A stretch of DNA of 64,000 bases from Polyangiaceae bacterium. Lineage in GTDB: Bacteria; Myxococcota_A; Polyangia; Polyangiales; Polyangiaceae. The stretch covers positions 1,116,001 through 1,180,000 of the forward strand of contig JABTUA010000003.1 of NCBI GenBank assembly GCA_015075635.1, given 5' to 3'. Numbering within the stretch: position 1 is the stretch's first letter; each line of letters opens with the position of its first letter. A model generated the notes under the pieces. That model was not told the DNA's origin, did no database searches, and was given only the letters and a program-made list of their open reading frames with translations. This document shows positions 18,012-26,904 of the stretch, one piece after another. A program made the translations under genes and the position numbers.

Positions 18012-19190
18012 ATGCAGAGGCGCATCGACTACCTCGTCCCGGCGGTGGTGCTCGCGATCGGTCTGGGCGGCGCGGCCGTTTCCTGCGGCTCCGACGACGA
18101 CGGCGGCGGCAGCGGAGGCCAGAGCAGCGGCGGCGCGGCGAGCGGCGGCGCGGCGGGTGGGGGCAGCGGCGGCACCAGCGCGGGCGGCTCGAGCGGCGCG
18201 GGCGGCGCGGCGAGCGGCGGCGCGAGCGGTGCCGGCGGCGCGAGCGGCGGCGGGGGCACTGGCGTGGGCGGCGCGGGCACCGGTGGCGGCGGCGCCGGCA
18301 TCCCTCCGGACAAGCAGAACCTCAGGGTCGCCTTCTTCGGCGACACCAGCAGCGGCACCAACTTCAAGAACGTGCTCGGTGTGGCCATGGCCGACAAGGC
18401 CGACTTCATCCTCGGCGGCGGCGACTACGACTACAGCTACAACCCGAGCGCCTGGCTCACGGCGATGAACAGCGTGGTGGGGGCCGACTACCCGATCTTC
18501 GGCGCGGTGGGCAACCACGACCACACCACCTGGGAGCCCTACGCGACCGAGTACAAGAGCCGCATGCAGAAGGCGGGCATCGCGCCCGACGACCCGGACT
18601 TCACCGACGAGAAGTTCTCGATCGTCTACCGCGGCATCAAGATCGTGTTCGTCGGCCAGAACGGCAAGAACACGGAGTTCGCCGACTACATCAAGGCGCA
18701 GTTCGCAACCGACGACCACATCTGGCGCCTGTGCGTCTGGCACAAGAACCAGCAGGCGATGCAGGTCGGCGGCAAGGGCAACGAGATGGGCTGGGGCGTG
18801 TACGAGAACTGCCGCGACGCCGGCGCCATCATCCTGACCGCCCACGAGCACTCGTACCACCGCACCCGGACCCTCACGGACATGACCAACCAGGTCGTGG
18901 ACTCGACCTGCTCGGATCCCAAGAAGGTCTGCGTCGGCCCCGGCCGCACCTTCGCCGTGGTGTCCGGCCTGGGCGGGAACAGCGTGCGCGATCAGGAGCG
19001 CTGCCTGCCCTCCACCTTCCCCTACGGCTGCAAGCAGGAGTGGGGCTTCATCTACACCAGCAACCAGAACGCCACCTACGGCACGGTGTTCATCGATTTC
19101 TACGTGAACGGCGATCCCAAGCAGGCCAAGGCGTACTTCAAGAACGTCCAGAATCAGATCGTCGACGAGTTCGACATCACCAAGGACTGA
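18012..19190 (+). CDS. Calcineurin-like metallophosphoesterase lipoprotein
   Basis: This 392-residue protein has a signal peptide ending in a lipobox (AVSC) and a Gly/Ser/Ala linker of about 70 residues. A phosphoesterase fold follows, with the metal motifs FFGDTSSG, GGGDYDY, GNHDH and AHEHSYH. Such enzymes use two metals to cleave phosphomono- or diesters; purple acid phosphatase-like substrates are plausible. The ATG at 18012 is preferred to the earlier in-frame start at 17976 because it leads directly into the basic n-region MQRR. The long flexible linker suggests it projects from the outer membrane. Confidence 0.87.
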   Translation: MQRRIDYLVPAVVLAIGLGGAAVSCGSDDDGGGSGGQSSGGAASGGAAGGGSGGTSAGGSSGAGGAASGGASGAGGASGGGGTGVGGAGTGGGGAGIPPDKQNLRVAFFGDTSSGTNFKNVLGVAMADKADFILGGGDYDYSYNPSAWLTAMNSVVGADYPIFGAVGNHDHTTWEPYATEYKSRMQKAGIAPDDPDFTDEKFSIVYRGIKIVFVGQNGKNTEFADYIKAQFATDDHIWRLCVWHKNQQAMQVGGKGNEMGWGVYENCRDAGAIILTAHEHSYHRTRTLTDMTNQVVDSTCSDPKKVCVGPGRTFAVVSGLGGNSVRDQERCLPSTFPYGCKQEWGFIYTSNQNATYGTVFIDFYVNGDPKQAKAYFKNVQNQIVDEFDITKD

Positions 19191-19271
19191 GCGTCGCCGG
19201 CGCTGCACCGCTTCGCCGCGCTCGTCTGGGAGCGGTTCGAAAGCGCGTCGCCGTTCGCCCGCCTGCTCTGG

Positions 19272-20753
19272 GTGGTCGCGGCAGCCGTCGCGGCGCACGC
19301 CACCGTGCTCGGCGGCGGGCTGATCTGGCTCGACCACGCGCACCTGGGCGCGAGGCTCGCGCTCCGCCCGCCTGCGGAGTGGGCTGAGCTCTTTCGGCAG
19401 CCCTTCGCCGGCACCGGCTACTACCGTCCGCTGACAGCGCTCTCGCTCTCGCTCGACGCGCTCGCCGGGAGCACGGCGCTCTATCACACCGTCAACCTGG
19501 CGCTGCACGCCGCTGCCGCGGCGCTCTTGCTCTTCGCCGCCTCGGCGCTCGGGGCGAGCCGCCGGGCCGCCACGCTGGGCGCGCTGCTGTTCGCGGTCCA
19601 CCCCATCGGCTCGCTGGTCGCCGGCGCCATCGCCTTCCGCTCCGAGGCGCTGGTCGCCTGCGGCCTGTTCGGTCTGATCGTCGCGCACCGCCGGGAGCGC
19701 CCGGTGTGGGCGGTGCTCTGCCTGCTCGTCGCCGGCCTCTCGAAGGAGACGGGCCTCGCGCTCGCGCCGCTCTTCCTCGTGGCCCTCGCGCTCGGGCCCG
19801 GACGCCGCTCGGGCCTCTGGCTGCTCGGCGCCGAAGCGCTCGCCCTCGCGCTCGCGCTGGGCCTGCGCCTCGGCTTCGCCCCGGCCTGGAGCGCGCGCTT
19901 CCCCGAGCTCGTCGCCGGGCAAGCCGTGGGCACGCGCCTCGGCGCGTTCGCCAAGAGCGCCGGAGCAGTGCTCCTCCCCGTCGATCGCAGCATCTGTGAC
20001 GCCTTTCCGATCACGGAGCTCGCCGCGCCGCTCGCGCTCGCCGGCGGCCTGCTCGCGCTCGGGCTGTGTCTGCTCGGCTGGCGCGGGCGGACGCTGGGCC
20101 TCTTGTGCGTGCTCTCGACGCTGCCTTCGCTCCAGCTCGTGCCGACGCTGCGCTGGTGGTCGCCGCACTACCTGTACCTGCCCGCGGGCCTCTTCCTGGT
20201 GCTCGTGGCCGAGCGCCTGGAGCAGCGCGGCGCGCGGGCGTACGCGGTCGCGGTCTGTCTGGTGCCGCTGCTCGGCGCCCTCTCCTGGAAGGACGGCCGT
20301 CGCTACCGCAGCGACGAGACGCTCTGGCGCCCCGAGGTCACCCGCGAGCCGGCTTGCCGTGAGGGACACTTCTACCTGGCCGAAGCCGCGCGCGCTCGAC
20401 GCGACTCGGTCGCCGCGCTGCTCCACTACGAAGCGGCGCTCCGCTCGCGACCGGGAGTGCTCGCCTTCGTCGATCTGGACGCGACGCTCACCAACCAGGG
20501 GCTCGTACTCTTCGCTCAGGGCCGCTGGGCGGAGGCCCGCGAGGCGTTCGAGGCCGCGCTCGAGCGGACCCCCGACGAGCTCGGCCGGCGCAAGCTCCGC
20601 CACGATCTCGCGGCGGTTTCCCTCGCCAGCGGGGACGCGCCCCGCGCGCTCCGGGAGCTCGAGGAGGAGATCCGCCGCCCCGACGCGCTCCGAGAGTCGC
20701 TGCTCCTGCACCAGAAGGCGCGCCAGGCCCTCGAGGCTCACCAGCTCCGGTGA
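19272..20753 (+). CDS. TMTC/GT-C-like multipass membrane protein with C-terminal TPR
   Basis: The product is about 493 residues and highly hydrophobic through residue 345 (around nine or ten helices). The N-terminus carries YYRPLTALSLSLD, a helix with YHTVNLALH and later GLSKETG, the pattern of TMTC-type GT-C glycosyltransferases. The expected acidic pair of the first loop appears as LDH. The last 130 residues are helical, TPR-like repeats (LFAQGRWAEAREAFEAAL). I infer a lipid-linked sugar or mannosyl transferase acting on secreted proteins. The GTG at 19272 is the only normal start in frame after the upstream stop. It begins inside the first helix, so the N-terminus is uncertain. The 3' end overlaps the convergent gene by 16 bp. 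Confidence 0.75.
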   Translation: MVAAAVAAHATVLGGGLIWLDHAHLGARLALRPPAEWAELFRQPFAGTGYYRPLTALSLSLDALAGSTALYHTVNLALHAAAAALLLFAASALGASRRAATLGALLFAVHPIGSLVAGAIAFRSEALVACGLFGLIVAHRRERPVWAVLCLLVAGLSKETGLALAPLFLVALALGPGRRSGLWLLGAEALALALALGLRLGFAPAWSARFPELVAGQAVGTRLGAFAKSAGAVLLPVDRSICDAFPITELAAPLALAGGLLALGLCLLGWRGRTLGLLCVLSTLPSLQLVPTLRWWSPHYLYLPAGLFLVLVAERLEQRGARAYAVAVCLVPLLGALSWKDGRRYRSDETLWRPEVTREPACREGHFYLAEAARARRDSVAALLHYEAALRSRPGVLAFVDLDATLTNQGLVLFAQGRWAEAREAFEAALERTPDELGRRKLRHDLAAVSLASGDAPRALRELEEEIRRPDALRESLLLHQKARQALEAHQLR

Positions 20754-21442
20754 ACCGAGAAGCTCTTCTGGCGGGTGTCGATGCTGAGGAACGAGATCTC
20801 GCCCTGGGAGCACGAGCCGCTGTTCAGGAACAGGCGGTCACCGTGCTCCGCGCGGGTCGCCAGGTGGGTGTGACCGGTGACGACCACGTCCGCGCTGCGC
20901 AGGCGCGCGACCTCCACCGCCCAGCGCTGGAAGGTGCAGCTCCCCGCGTCCATGCTGGCGCCGCCGCGCGCGCCGTCGAGTCTTTGCAGCTGCCGGTACA
21001 CCGCGCCGAAGCCGAAGCGGCGGACCCAGGCGCCGACCCAGACCCCCAGCTCGCTCAGCCAGCGCGCGTGCTTCACCACCAGATCGTTCTGGTGGCCGTG
21101 GGTGAACAGCAGGCGCACGCCGTCGGCGTGGAAACTGAGCTCTTCGGGGACACCTCGCGCCATCGCCACGATGTCGTGGTTGCCGTGCACGTAGGCGTAC
21201 GCGGGCCGCTCGAAGCGCCGCGCGATCTCCGCATGCGCCTCGCGCGCCGCACCCAGCTCGACGAGCGGGCTGCCCGGCAGCGCGCCGGTGAGGGTCTCCC
21301 AGACGTCGCCGAGCAACACCACACGCTCGAAGTTCCGCTCGAGAAAGCGGAGAAAACGCAGGAATTCGCCGTCGTCGTGGCCAAACGAATCCGTCGGGCC
21401 ACCGGCGCCCAAGTGCAGATCCGAGATGACCGCGATCTTCAT
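20738..21442 (-). CDS. LpxH-like metallophosphoesterase
   Basis: This 234-residue calcineurin-like phosphoesterase has the full metal set: DLHLG, GDVWE, GNHD, HGH and GHTH. Size and motif spacing resemble UDP-2,3-diacylglucosamine pyrophosphatase (LpxH/LpxH2 group), which forms lipid X in lipid A synthesis. The substrate remains uncertain because many paralogues exist. The ATG at 21442 is chosen because the metal motif should follow within about 10 residues; an earlier start adds five residues. There is no signal peptide, so it is cytosolic or peripheral. No lipid A gene neighbours are present. Confidence 0.8.
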   Translation of the reverse strand: MKIAVISDLHLGAGGPTDSFGHDDGEFLRFLRFLERNFERVVLLGDVWETLTGALPGSPLVELGAAREAHAEIARRFERPAYAYVHGNHDIVAMARGVPEELSFHADGVRLLFTHGHQNDLVVKHARWLSELGVWVGAWVRRFGFGAVYRQLQRLDGARGGASMDAGSCTFQRWAVEVARLRSADVVVTGHTHLATRAEHGDRLFLNSGSCSQGEISFLSIDTRQKSFSVHRSW

Positions 21443-21687
21443 GCCCAACACTTCCATAGCTCGAACGAGCGTTCCGGCAAGCGGCTTCGCGCCGCTCTGA
21501 CAGCGATGTCAGGGGACGCCTGACTATGACATCCGAGTCATGCGTCGATCGCCCTCGACTCGCGGGCCAGAAAGCGGCGCACGCTTCTTGCCACTGCTAT
21601 GCTTCGCAGCGCTCGCCGGATCTTTCTCAGTGCTCGAATAGTCGGACACGGGTTGGCTCGGGCGGGCGTTTCGGAGGTCAGTTAGAT

Positions 21688-21978
21688 ATGCGTTTCAGGA
21701 ACATGGCTTTTGGCTTGGCATGTCTCACCGCCTTGTCCGCCGTCGTGGTGGGCTGCGGTGACGACGACGACGACAAGAAGGGCACCGGTGGAACTTCCTC
21801 CGGTGGTACCGGCGGTGGCAGCGGTGGCAGCGCCGGCTCGTCCGGTGGCAGCGCCGGCTCGTCCGGTGGCAGCGCCGGCTCGTCCGGTGGCAGCGCCGGC
21901 TCGTCCGGTGGCAGCGCCGGCTCCGATGGTGGTGGCGCCGCGGGGACGGACGGCGGTAGCGACGCAGCGACGGACTGA
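21688..21978 (+). CDS. Small lipoprotein with GGSAGSS repeats
   Basis: The product is 96 residues: a signal peptide, lipobox VVGC, a run of Asp and Lys, and then almost only Gly, Ser, Ala and Thr. Four exact 7-residue GGSAGSS units are encoded by a 21-bp tandem repeat. No folded domain is visible, so it may be a flexible surface filament or linker. GGAGG at 21673-21677 supports the ATG at 21688; the longer frame to 21526 lacks a signal. It is a single-gene unit closed by a strong hairpin terminator, which suggests high expression. Confidence 0.75.
   Translation: MRFRNMAFGLACLTALSAVVVGCGDDDDDKKGTGGTSSGGTGGGSGGSAGSSGGSAGSSGGSAGSSGGSAGSSGGSAGSDGGGAAGTDGGSDAATD
21823..21923 (+). repeat. 21-bp coding minisatellite
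   Basis: The unit ggtggcagcgccggctcgtc plus a final c is present in four perfect copies (21823-21906), with a fifth partial copy. The unit is exactly seven codons, so copy changes keep the frame. Perfect identity at synonymous sites points to recent expansion rather than selection on protein only. Confidence 0.92.
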
Positions 21979-22032
21979 GTCGAGCCTCTGCGTCCCTTCG
22001 CTGCGAGCCGGTCTCGCGGTGACGAGTCCACT

Positions 22033-22066
22033 CTGCGGCGTCCTTCGGGGCGCCGCAGCTTTTTTT
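22033..22066 (+). terminator. Rho-independent terminator with UUCG loop
   Basis: CTGCGGCG pairs with CGCCGCAG. Inner bases extend the stem (with one T-G pair) to close a TTCG tetraloop, and a run of seven T follows at 22060-22066. It lies 55 bp after the repeat lipoprotein stop and insulates it from the exporter operon. Confidence 0.93.
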
Positions 22067-22129
22067 GCGGCCGATTGACGCGCGTCACCTCGCTCCGGTG
22101 GCGCCCGGGGCTAAGATTCGCCTCGCGGC

Positions 22130-23254
22130 ATGCTGCGCATCGCCCTGCTCTCCTTGGCCCACGATCGCGGCAAGCTCGTCGCGTCGCTCTGCGGCGTCGC
22201 CTTCGCGGCCACCTTGGTGTTCGCCCAGGTGGGTCTGTACGCCGGCTTCCTCCAGAGCTCGAGCGCGGTCATCCGCCACGTCGGTGGCGACGTGTGGGTG
22301 ATGGCCAAGGGCACCGCGGTGGTGGACAACGGCGAGCGGCTATCGGCCGGCAGCCGCGAGATCGCCTCCGCGCACCCTTGCGTCGAACGCGTGCGCGGGG
22401 TGGTGCTCTCGTTCCAGGCGTTGCGCAAGCCCAACGGCTCGCTCGAGGCGGTGCAGATCGTCGGCTTCGAGCCGAGCCCGAAGTACGTCCTGCCGTGGGC
22501 GATGGCGCGCGGGTTGCCCCAGGACCTGCACGCGCCGATGCGAGTGGCGGTGGATCGCCTGGACGTGGACAAGCTCGCCATCGACGGCGATCCGATCGGC
22601 GCCGAGCTCGGCATCGGTCGCGAGTCGGTGCGGGTGGCAGCTGTCACCGACGGCATTCGCGCCTTCACCCTGGCGCCCTACGTGTTCGCGGAGCTGGACA
22701 CCGCGCGGCGCTTGACCCTGCTCGGCGCCGATCAGGTCTTCTATTGGGTGCTCGACCTGGCGCGACCCGAGTGCGCCTCGGACGTGGTCGCGAGCGTCGG
22801 CCGGCACCCGGATCTGGTCGCGCGCAGCACCGACGAGTTCCGGGAAATGACCGAGGAATACTGGGTGGCCGGCTCCGGCGCGGGCACCGCCCTCGGGTTC
22901 AGCGCGCTGCTCGGTCTGGTGGTGGGGGTGGTCATCGTGGGGCAGACGCTGTACGCGGTGACCAAGGAGCACTTGAAGGAGCTCGCCACGCTGAAGGCCA
23001 TCGGCGCCTCGCCGGCGGAGATCGTCAGCTTCGTGGGCTGGCAGGCCGCGTTCCTGGCGGTCGTCGGCGGTGGGCTGGGCCTGCTCATGGCGTTCGGCGT
23101 GCGAGACTGGGCGGTGGACTACGGGCTCTCGATCGTGCTCTCGGGTCCCGTGCTCGGCCTGGGTTGCACCGCCGTCTTGGCGATGTGCGCGGTCGCGAGC
23201 CTGTGGAGCGTGCGTGCCGTGCTGGCGCTCGAAGCCGCGGAGGTGTTCCGGTGA
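22130..23254 (+). CDS. ABC transporter permease, DevC/FtsX family
   Basis: The 374-residue protein has one N-terminal helix (residues 15-40), a large extracytoplasmic domain of about 210 residues (MacB-PCD/FtsX-like) and three C-terminal helices (about 262-285, 305-330 and 340-365). This is the topology of DevC/FtsX/MacB-type permeases. A cytoplasmic segment KEHLKELATLKAIGASPAEI matches the coupling region of that family. With the overlapping ATPase and the membrane fusion protein gene it makes a DevBCA-like tripartite exporter. Such pumps move glycolipids, peptides or drugs across the periplasm with an outer-membrane channel. No TolC-like gene is nearby. Confidence 0.88.
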   Translation: MLRIALLSLAHDRGKLVASLCGVAFAATLVFAQVGLYAGFLQSSSAVIRHVGGDVWVMAKGTAVVDNGERLSAGSREIASAHPCVERVRGVVLSFQALRKPNGSLEAVQIVGFEPSPKYVLPWAMARGLPQDLHAPMRVAVDRLDVDKLAIDGDPIGAELGIGRESVRVAAVTDGIRAFTLAPYVFAELDTARRLTLLGADQVFYWVLDLARPECASDVVASVGRHPDLVARSTDEFREMTEEYWVAGSGAGTALGFSALLGLVVGVVIVGQTLYAVTKEHLKELATLKAIGASPAEIVSFVGWQAAFLAVVGGGLGLLMAFGVRDWAVDYGLSIVLSGPVLGLGCTAVLAMCAVASLWSVRAVLALEAAEVFR

Positions 23255-23961
23255 GCCGCGTGCTGGTGCGCTGCGAAGCGCTCGCGAAGACCTTCGGTGA
23301 AGGCGAGCTCGCGACGCCCGTGCTGAAGGGCATCGCCATGGAGGTCTTCGCGGGCGAGCTGGTGCTCTTGATGGGCCCGTCCGGCTCCGGCAAGACGACG
23401 CTGATCTCGATCCTGGCCGGCCTCTTGCGGCCGACGGGCGGGCAGGTCGAGCTCTGCGGGGCGCGCATCTCGGAGCAGCACGAAGCGGAGGTGACCCGCG
23501 TCAGGAGACGCCACCTGGGCTTCGTCTTCCAGAGCTACAACCTGTTCCCCGCGCTCAGCGCGCTGGACAACATCGCGGAGGTGCTGAAGCTCAAGGGCCT
23601 GCCGGCGCGGGAGGCGAAGGAGCGCGCGAGCCGAGCGCTGACCGACGTCGGCCTGGGCGAGCGGCTGCACCACCGGCCAGGGGAGCTCTCCGGCGGCCAG
23701 AAGCAGCGCGTCGCAATCGCGCGGGCGCTGGCGGGCGATCCGGCGCTGGTGATGGGGGACGAGGTCACCGCGGCCCTGGACACGCACACCGCGCTCCACG
23801 TGCTCGAGATCCTGCGCCGGCAGGTCAGCTCGGAGCGCGGCATCCTGCTCGTGACCCACGACCGCCGGCTCGAGCAGTTCGCGGATCGCGTGATCGAGAT
23901 CGAGGACGGCCGGATTTCCCGCATCGTCCCCGGCGGTGCCCGCGCGGGGGAGGCGGCATGA
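23251..23961 (+). CDS. ABC transporter ATP-binding protein, DevA/MacB-type
   Basis: The 236-residue ATPase starts at a GTG overlapping the permease stop by 4 bp. Walker A GPSGSGKTT, Q-loop VFQSYNLFPAL, signature LSGGQKQR, Walker B and D-loop VMGDEVTAALD, and switch His (LLVTHD) are all present. The usual Pro after the catalytic Glu (DEPT) is Val here; the catalytic Glu itself is kept. It drives the permease encoded just upstream. The gene overlaps the following fusion-protein gene by 4 bp, so the three genes are translationally coupled. Confidence 0.93.
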   Translation: MSRVLVRCEALAKTFGEGELATPVLKGIAMEVFAGELVLLMGPSGSGKTTLISILAGLLRPTGGQVELCGARISEQHEAEVTRVRRRHLGFVFQSYNLFPALSALDNIAEVLKLKGLPAREAKERASRALTDVGLGERLHHRPGELSGGQKQRVAIARALAGDPALVMGDEVTAALDTHTALHVLEILRRQVSSERGILLVTHDRRLEQFADRVIEIEDGRISRIVPGGARAGEAA

Positions 23962-25175
23962 AGCGTCGCACCGTGATCGTCGCCGGGATCCTGGTGGTGA
24001 CGGCGGCGCTGGGCCTCTGGCTGCACGGCCGCGCGACGGCCGAGACGGCCCCGGTCGAGGCCGGTGAGGTCGGCGAGCGCATCGTCGCGCGCGCGGTGGT
24101 CGTGCCCGTGGACGGTATCGCCCAGATCCGTCCGCGCACCGACGGTCGCGTGGTCAAGGTGTTCGTCCGCGAGGGGCAGAGCGTGAAGGCCGGCGATCTT
24201 CTGGCCGAGATCGAGCCCGAGATCGTCGAGAGCGAGGTGGCGCGCCGCGAAGCGGAGCTCGACAGCTTGCGGGGCAGCGCGGCCAGCGTGGCTCAAGGCG
24301 CGCGTCCGGAGGAGCTCTCCGCGGCCGAGGCCGAGCTGCGCGCCACCAAGGAAGAGCTCGCGCTGGCGGAGACGCGCGCGGTCCGGGAGCAGAAGCTCGC
24401 CGACCGCGGGGTGAGCCCGGCGGCGGCAGCCGACGAGGCGAAGCGTGCGCTCGGCGTCGCGCGAGCGCGGGTCGAGGCGGCGGAGGCTCGCGTGCGCTTG
24501 GCCAAGGCCGGCGGCCGGCGGAGCGAGGTGAGCTCGGCGAACGCCCGCGTGCGCGCGGCGAAGGCGGCCGTCTCCCAGGCCAAACAGGAGCTCGACAAGA
24601 CGCGGGTCACCGCGCCCATCGACGGCGTCGTGCTGGCGCGCCGGGTGGATCCGGGGGACGTGATCGCCGGTTCCGGCGCGGGCGTCGGGGCGCCGTCCTT
24701 CGAGATCGCGGACGCCTCGCGCATCGAGCTCCAGATGGAGGTCGAGGAGGTGGACTCGTCGCGCCTGGTGCCGGGCCTCGCGGTGAAGGTCTCGCCGCCG
24801 GGCAAGCCGGAGCAACTCGGCACCGGCACCGTGACGCGGGTCGGCGCGCAGCTCGAGCGGCGCAGCATCGGCGCGTTCGACGCGCGCGAGCGCGGCGAGG
24901 GCTGGGTGCGGGTCGCCTGGGTGGACGTGCGCTGGGAGGCGGGCCGGCTGATGCCCCTCGGGCAGCGAGTGGAGGTCGTCGCCGATCTGCCGCCGCGCCA
25001 GGTCAGCGCGCGCGTGCCGCGGGGCGCGGTCCGGATCCGAGAGGGTCGCGCGACCGTCGAGGTGGTGACGGCGCTGGGCTTCCGCGAGACCGCCGTCGAG
25101 CTCGGCGCCGCCGACGACAGCCACGTCGAGGTGCGCGGACTGCCGGCCGGCGCGCGGGTTCGCACGCGGCGCTGA
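23958..25175 (+). CDS. Membrane fusion protein, DevB/HlyD family
   Basis: The protein has 405 residues. A single N-terminal helix (residues 5-22) is followed by a lipoyl-like half motif (GRVVKVFVREGQSVKAGDLLAEIE), a long coiled coil (about 95-215, rich in Ala, Glu and Arg) and the second lipoyl half (TRVTAPIDGVVLARRVDPGD). A beta-barrel domain ends it. It would link the inner-membrane ABC pump to an outer-membrane channel. The ATG at 23958 overlaps the ATPase stop by 4 bp. Confidence 0.9.
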   Translation: MKRRTVIVAGILVVTAALGLWLHGRATAETAPVEAGEVGERIVARAVVVPVDGIAQIRPRTDGRVVKVFVREGQSVKAGDLLAEIEPEIVESEVARREAELDSLRGSAASVAQGARPEELSAAEAELRATKEELALAETRAVREQKLADRGVSPAAAADEAKRALGVARARVEAAEARVRLAKAGGRRSEVSSANARVRAAKAAVSQAKQELDKTRVTAPIDGVVLARRVDPGDVIAGSGAGVGAPSFEIADASRIELQMEVEEVDSSRLVPGLAVKVSPPGKPEQLGTGTVTRVGAQLERRSIGAFDARERGEGWVRVAWVDVRWEAGRLMPLGQRVEVVADLPPRQVSARVPRGAVRIREGRATVEVVTALGFRETAVELGAADDSHVEVRGLPAGARVRTRR

Positions 25176-25197
25176 GACGCGTTAGCCTGGCGAGCCC

Positions 25198-25812
25198 ATG
25201 CCCGAGTCCATCACGCTCTACGGTTTCGGAGACGACGATCGCAGCGGCAAGGTGCGCTGGACGGCGCGGGAGCTGGGCCTCGAGATCGAGGAGGTCGGCG
25301 TGCGGCCCGGAGACAACCGGAAGCCACCCTACACGGAGCTGAACCCCTTCGCGCACATCCCCACGGTGAAGTTCCGCGGTGAGATCCTCACCGAGAGCAC
25401 GGCGATCTGCCACACGCTGGCGGAGGCCTTCGACGAGCCGAAGCTCTGGGTGGCGCGCGGCGAGCCGGAGCGGCGCGGCTACCTGTTCTGGCTGGCGGCG
25501 TTCGGCGAGACGCTGGAGGCGCGGCTGGTGGAGTGCGCGGTGAGCCGCGCGGGGATCCTGGGGCCGGAGTACTTCGCGCTCCACGAGAAGGGCCTGCGCT
25601 TCAAGCTCGGCGTGGTCGCCGAGCGGCTGCCGCGCGAGGGGTACCTGTGCGGCGAGCGCTTCAGCGTCGCCGACGTGCTGGGCGGCTACAGCCTCAGGCT
25701 CGCGGTCCAGTGCGGGCTGATCGAGCGCGCGAAGGTCGAGCCGTACCTCGGGCGCCTGGTCGCGCGCCCGGCGGCGGTCCAGAGTCGCGTCTTCGCGAGC
25801 CTCGCCGCCTGA
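25198..25812 (+). CDS. Glutathione S-transferase family protein
   Basis: This 204-residue protein has an N-terminal thioredoxin-like half (ITLYGFGDDDRSGKVRW, then IPTVKF with the cis-Pro and LTESTAICHTLAE, the glutathione-gamma-glutamyl contact ES) and a helical C-terminal half with FSVADV. The active-site position lies in a short acidic loop, and no clear catalytic Ser or Cys can be assigned. It begins 22 bp after the exporter operon on the same strand, so it may be co-transcribed. The substrate is unknown. Stringent starvation protein-like or maleylacetoacetate isomerase-like roles are alternatives. Confidence 0.87.
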   Translation: MPESITLYGFGDDDRSGKVRWTARELGLEIEEVGVRPGDNRKPPYTELNPFAHIPTVKFRGEILTESTAICHTLAEAFDEPKLWVARGEPERRGYLFWLAAFGETLEARLVECAVSRAGILGPEYFALHEKGLRFKLGVVAERLPREGYLCGERFSVADVLGGYSLRLAVQCGLIERAKVEPYLGRLVARPAAVQSRVFASLAA

Positions 25813-25815
25813 GCC

Positions 25816-26784
25816 TCACTTGCCGTTCTTGGTCGCGAGCTGCACCAGCGTCGTGTTGTACGGGTCGTAGCCCGAGCTCTTGTCGACGACCTTCATCGTC
25901 CGCGGATCGACGATGATGCCCAAGGGCAAGCCGTTCGACCCGGGCCCCTGGAAGCTGAAGGCGGGATCCGCCGCGACGCTCCAGCCCTGGGCCTTGAAGG
26001 TGTTCTTCCAGCTCTCCGCGTGCTTGAGCTGAGCCGGGTTCCCCAGCTTGTCCTCGATGACCAAGACCAGGACCTCGATGCCCTTCTGCGTCCAGCCGCC
26101 GGACATGTGCCCGTTCAGCGCCGAGGCCTCGGTCTGGCAGGCCCCGCACCAGAGCGCGGCCTGGGACAGGAACAAGGCGTTCACTCCCCGGGTGCCGTCG
26201 CAGTCGAAGTAGTCGCTGATCGAGATCGTGGTCGGCGTCGCCGAGCCCTTCACGTAGCCCTGCCAGGAGAGCTTTGGATCGACGACCTTGCCCACGGAGA
26301 CGCCGTAAGGACCGCTCGGATAGACGCAGTTGGTGCCGCCTGTCGGCCCGCCTCCAGCGCCGCCGCTCGCGGTCGCGCCGCCGCTACCCGTGCTCGGGGC
26401 GCCGCCGCTGGAGCTGCTGCCGCCGCCGCTCGGGGCGCCGCCGTTCGAGCTGCCGCCGCCGTTCGGGCTACCGCCGCCGCCGGGGTTCGGCTCGCCCCCG
26501 CCGCCGGCTGTCGGCGGGGGGTTGGGAGGCGGCGGTGGGTCACCCGGAGGGCCGCAAGACTCCACGCAGCCGACCTTGTCGCCGGTCGAGCAGACGCAAG
26601 CGGCAATGCACCCCGTGCACGCCGAGCACCCGCTCTCGGGCTGGCAGCCCGGCGTGCCCACCCCGCCACCCGCTCCTATGGCGCTCTGCTCCTCCTCTCC
26701 GACGCCCGTCGCTTGTGCGCAGGCCGCGAGCACGAGGCCCGCCACGATGGCGATCGCCGGCGTCCGCTTGCTGATCGCCGCCAT
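25816..26784 (-). CDS. Thioredoxin-like lipoprotein with Pro/Gly linker
   Basis: The protein has 322 residues. A signal peptide ends in the lipobox VLAAC. A Cys-rich stretch (CSACTGCIAACVC) and a Pro/Gly/Ser linker of about 80 residues come next. The C-terminal 170 residues are a redoxin (TlpA/AhpC-TSA like) with the active site WCGAC. Extracytoplasmic redoxins of this sort reduce or shuffle disulfides, and here the partner could be other Cys-rich lipoproteins. The longer open frame upstream of 26784 is rejected because only this ATG yields a signal sequence (MAAISKRTPAIAIVAG). It is convergent with the transferase gene. Confidence 0.85.
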   Translation of the reverse strand: MAAISKRTPAIAIVAGLVLAACAQATGVGEEEQSAIGAGGGVGTPGCQPESGCSACTGCIAACVCSTGDKVGCVESCGPPGDPPPPPNPPPTAGGGGEPNPGGGGSPNGGGSSNGGAPSGGGSSSSGGAPSTGSGGATASGGAGGGPTGGTNCVYPSGPYGVSVGKVVDPKLSWQGYVKGSATPTTISISDYFDCDGTRGVNALFLSQAALWCGACQTEASALNGHMSGGWTQKGIEVLVLVIEDKLGNPAQLKHAESWKNTFKAQGWSVAADPAFSFQGPGSNGLPLGIIVDPRTMKVVDKSSGYDPYNTTLVQLATKNGK

Positions 26785-26904
26785 CGCCCCATTGACCCGG
26801 CTCGCGGGCGGGCTTGCAGATTTTTCTAGCGACGCTGCCTGCGCCCGACCCGGCGGACGGCGACCGGGCCGAGGAAGCCCGGGGCCAGGTGGTATGCTGG
26901 CCGT

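Noticed and set aside
21823..21923. Possible CRISPR-like repeat
   Set aside because: Units are directly adjacent without spacers and are in frame with a lipoprotein gene, so they are a coding minisatellite.
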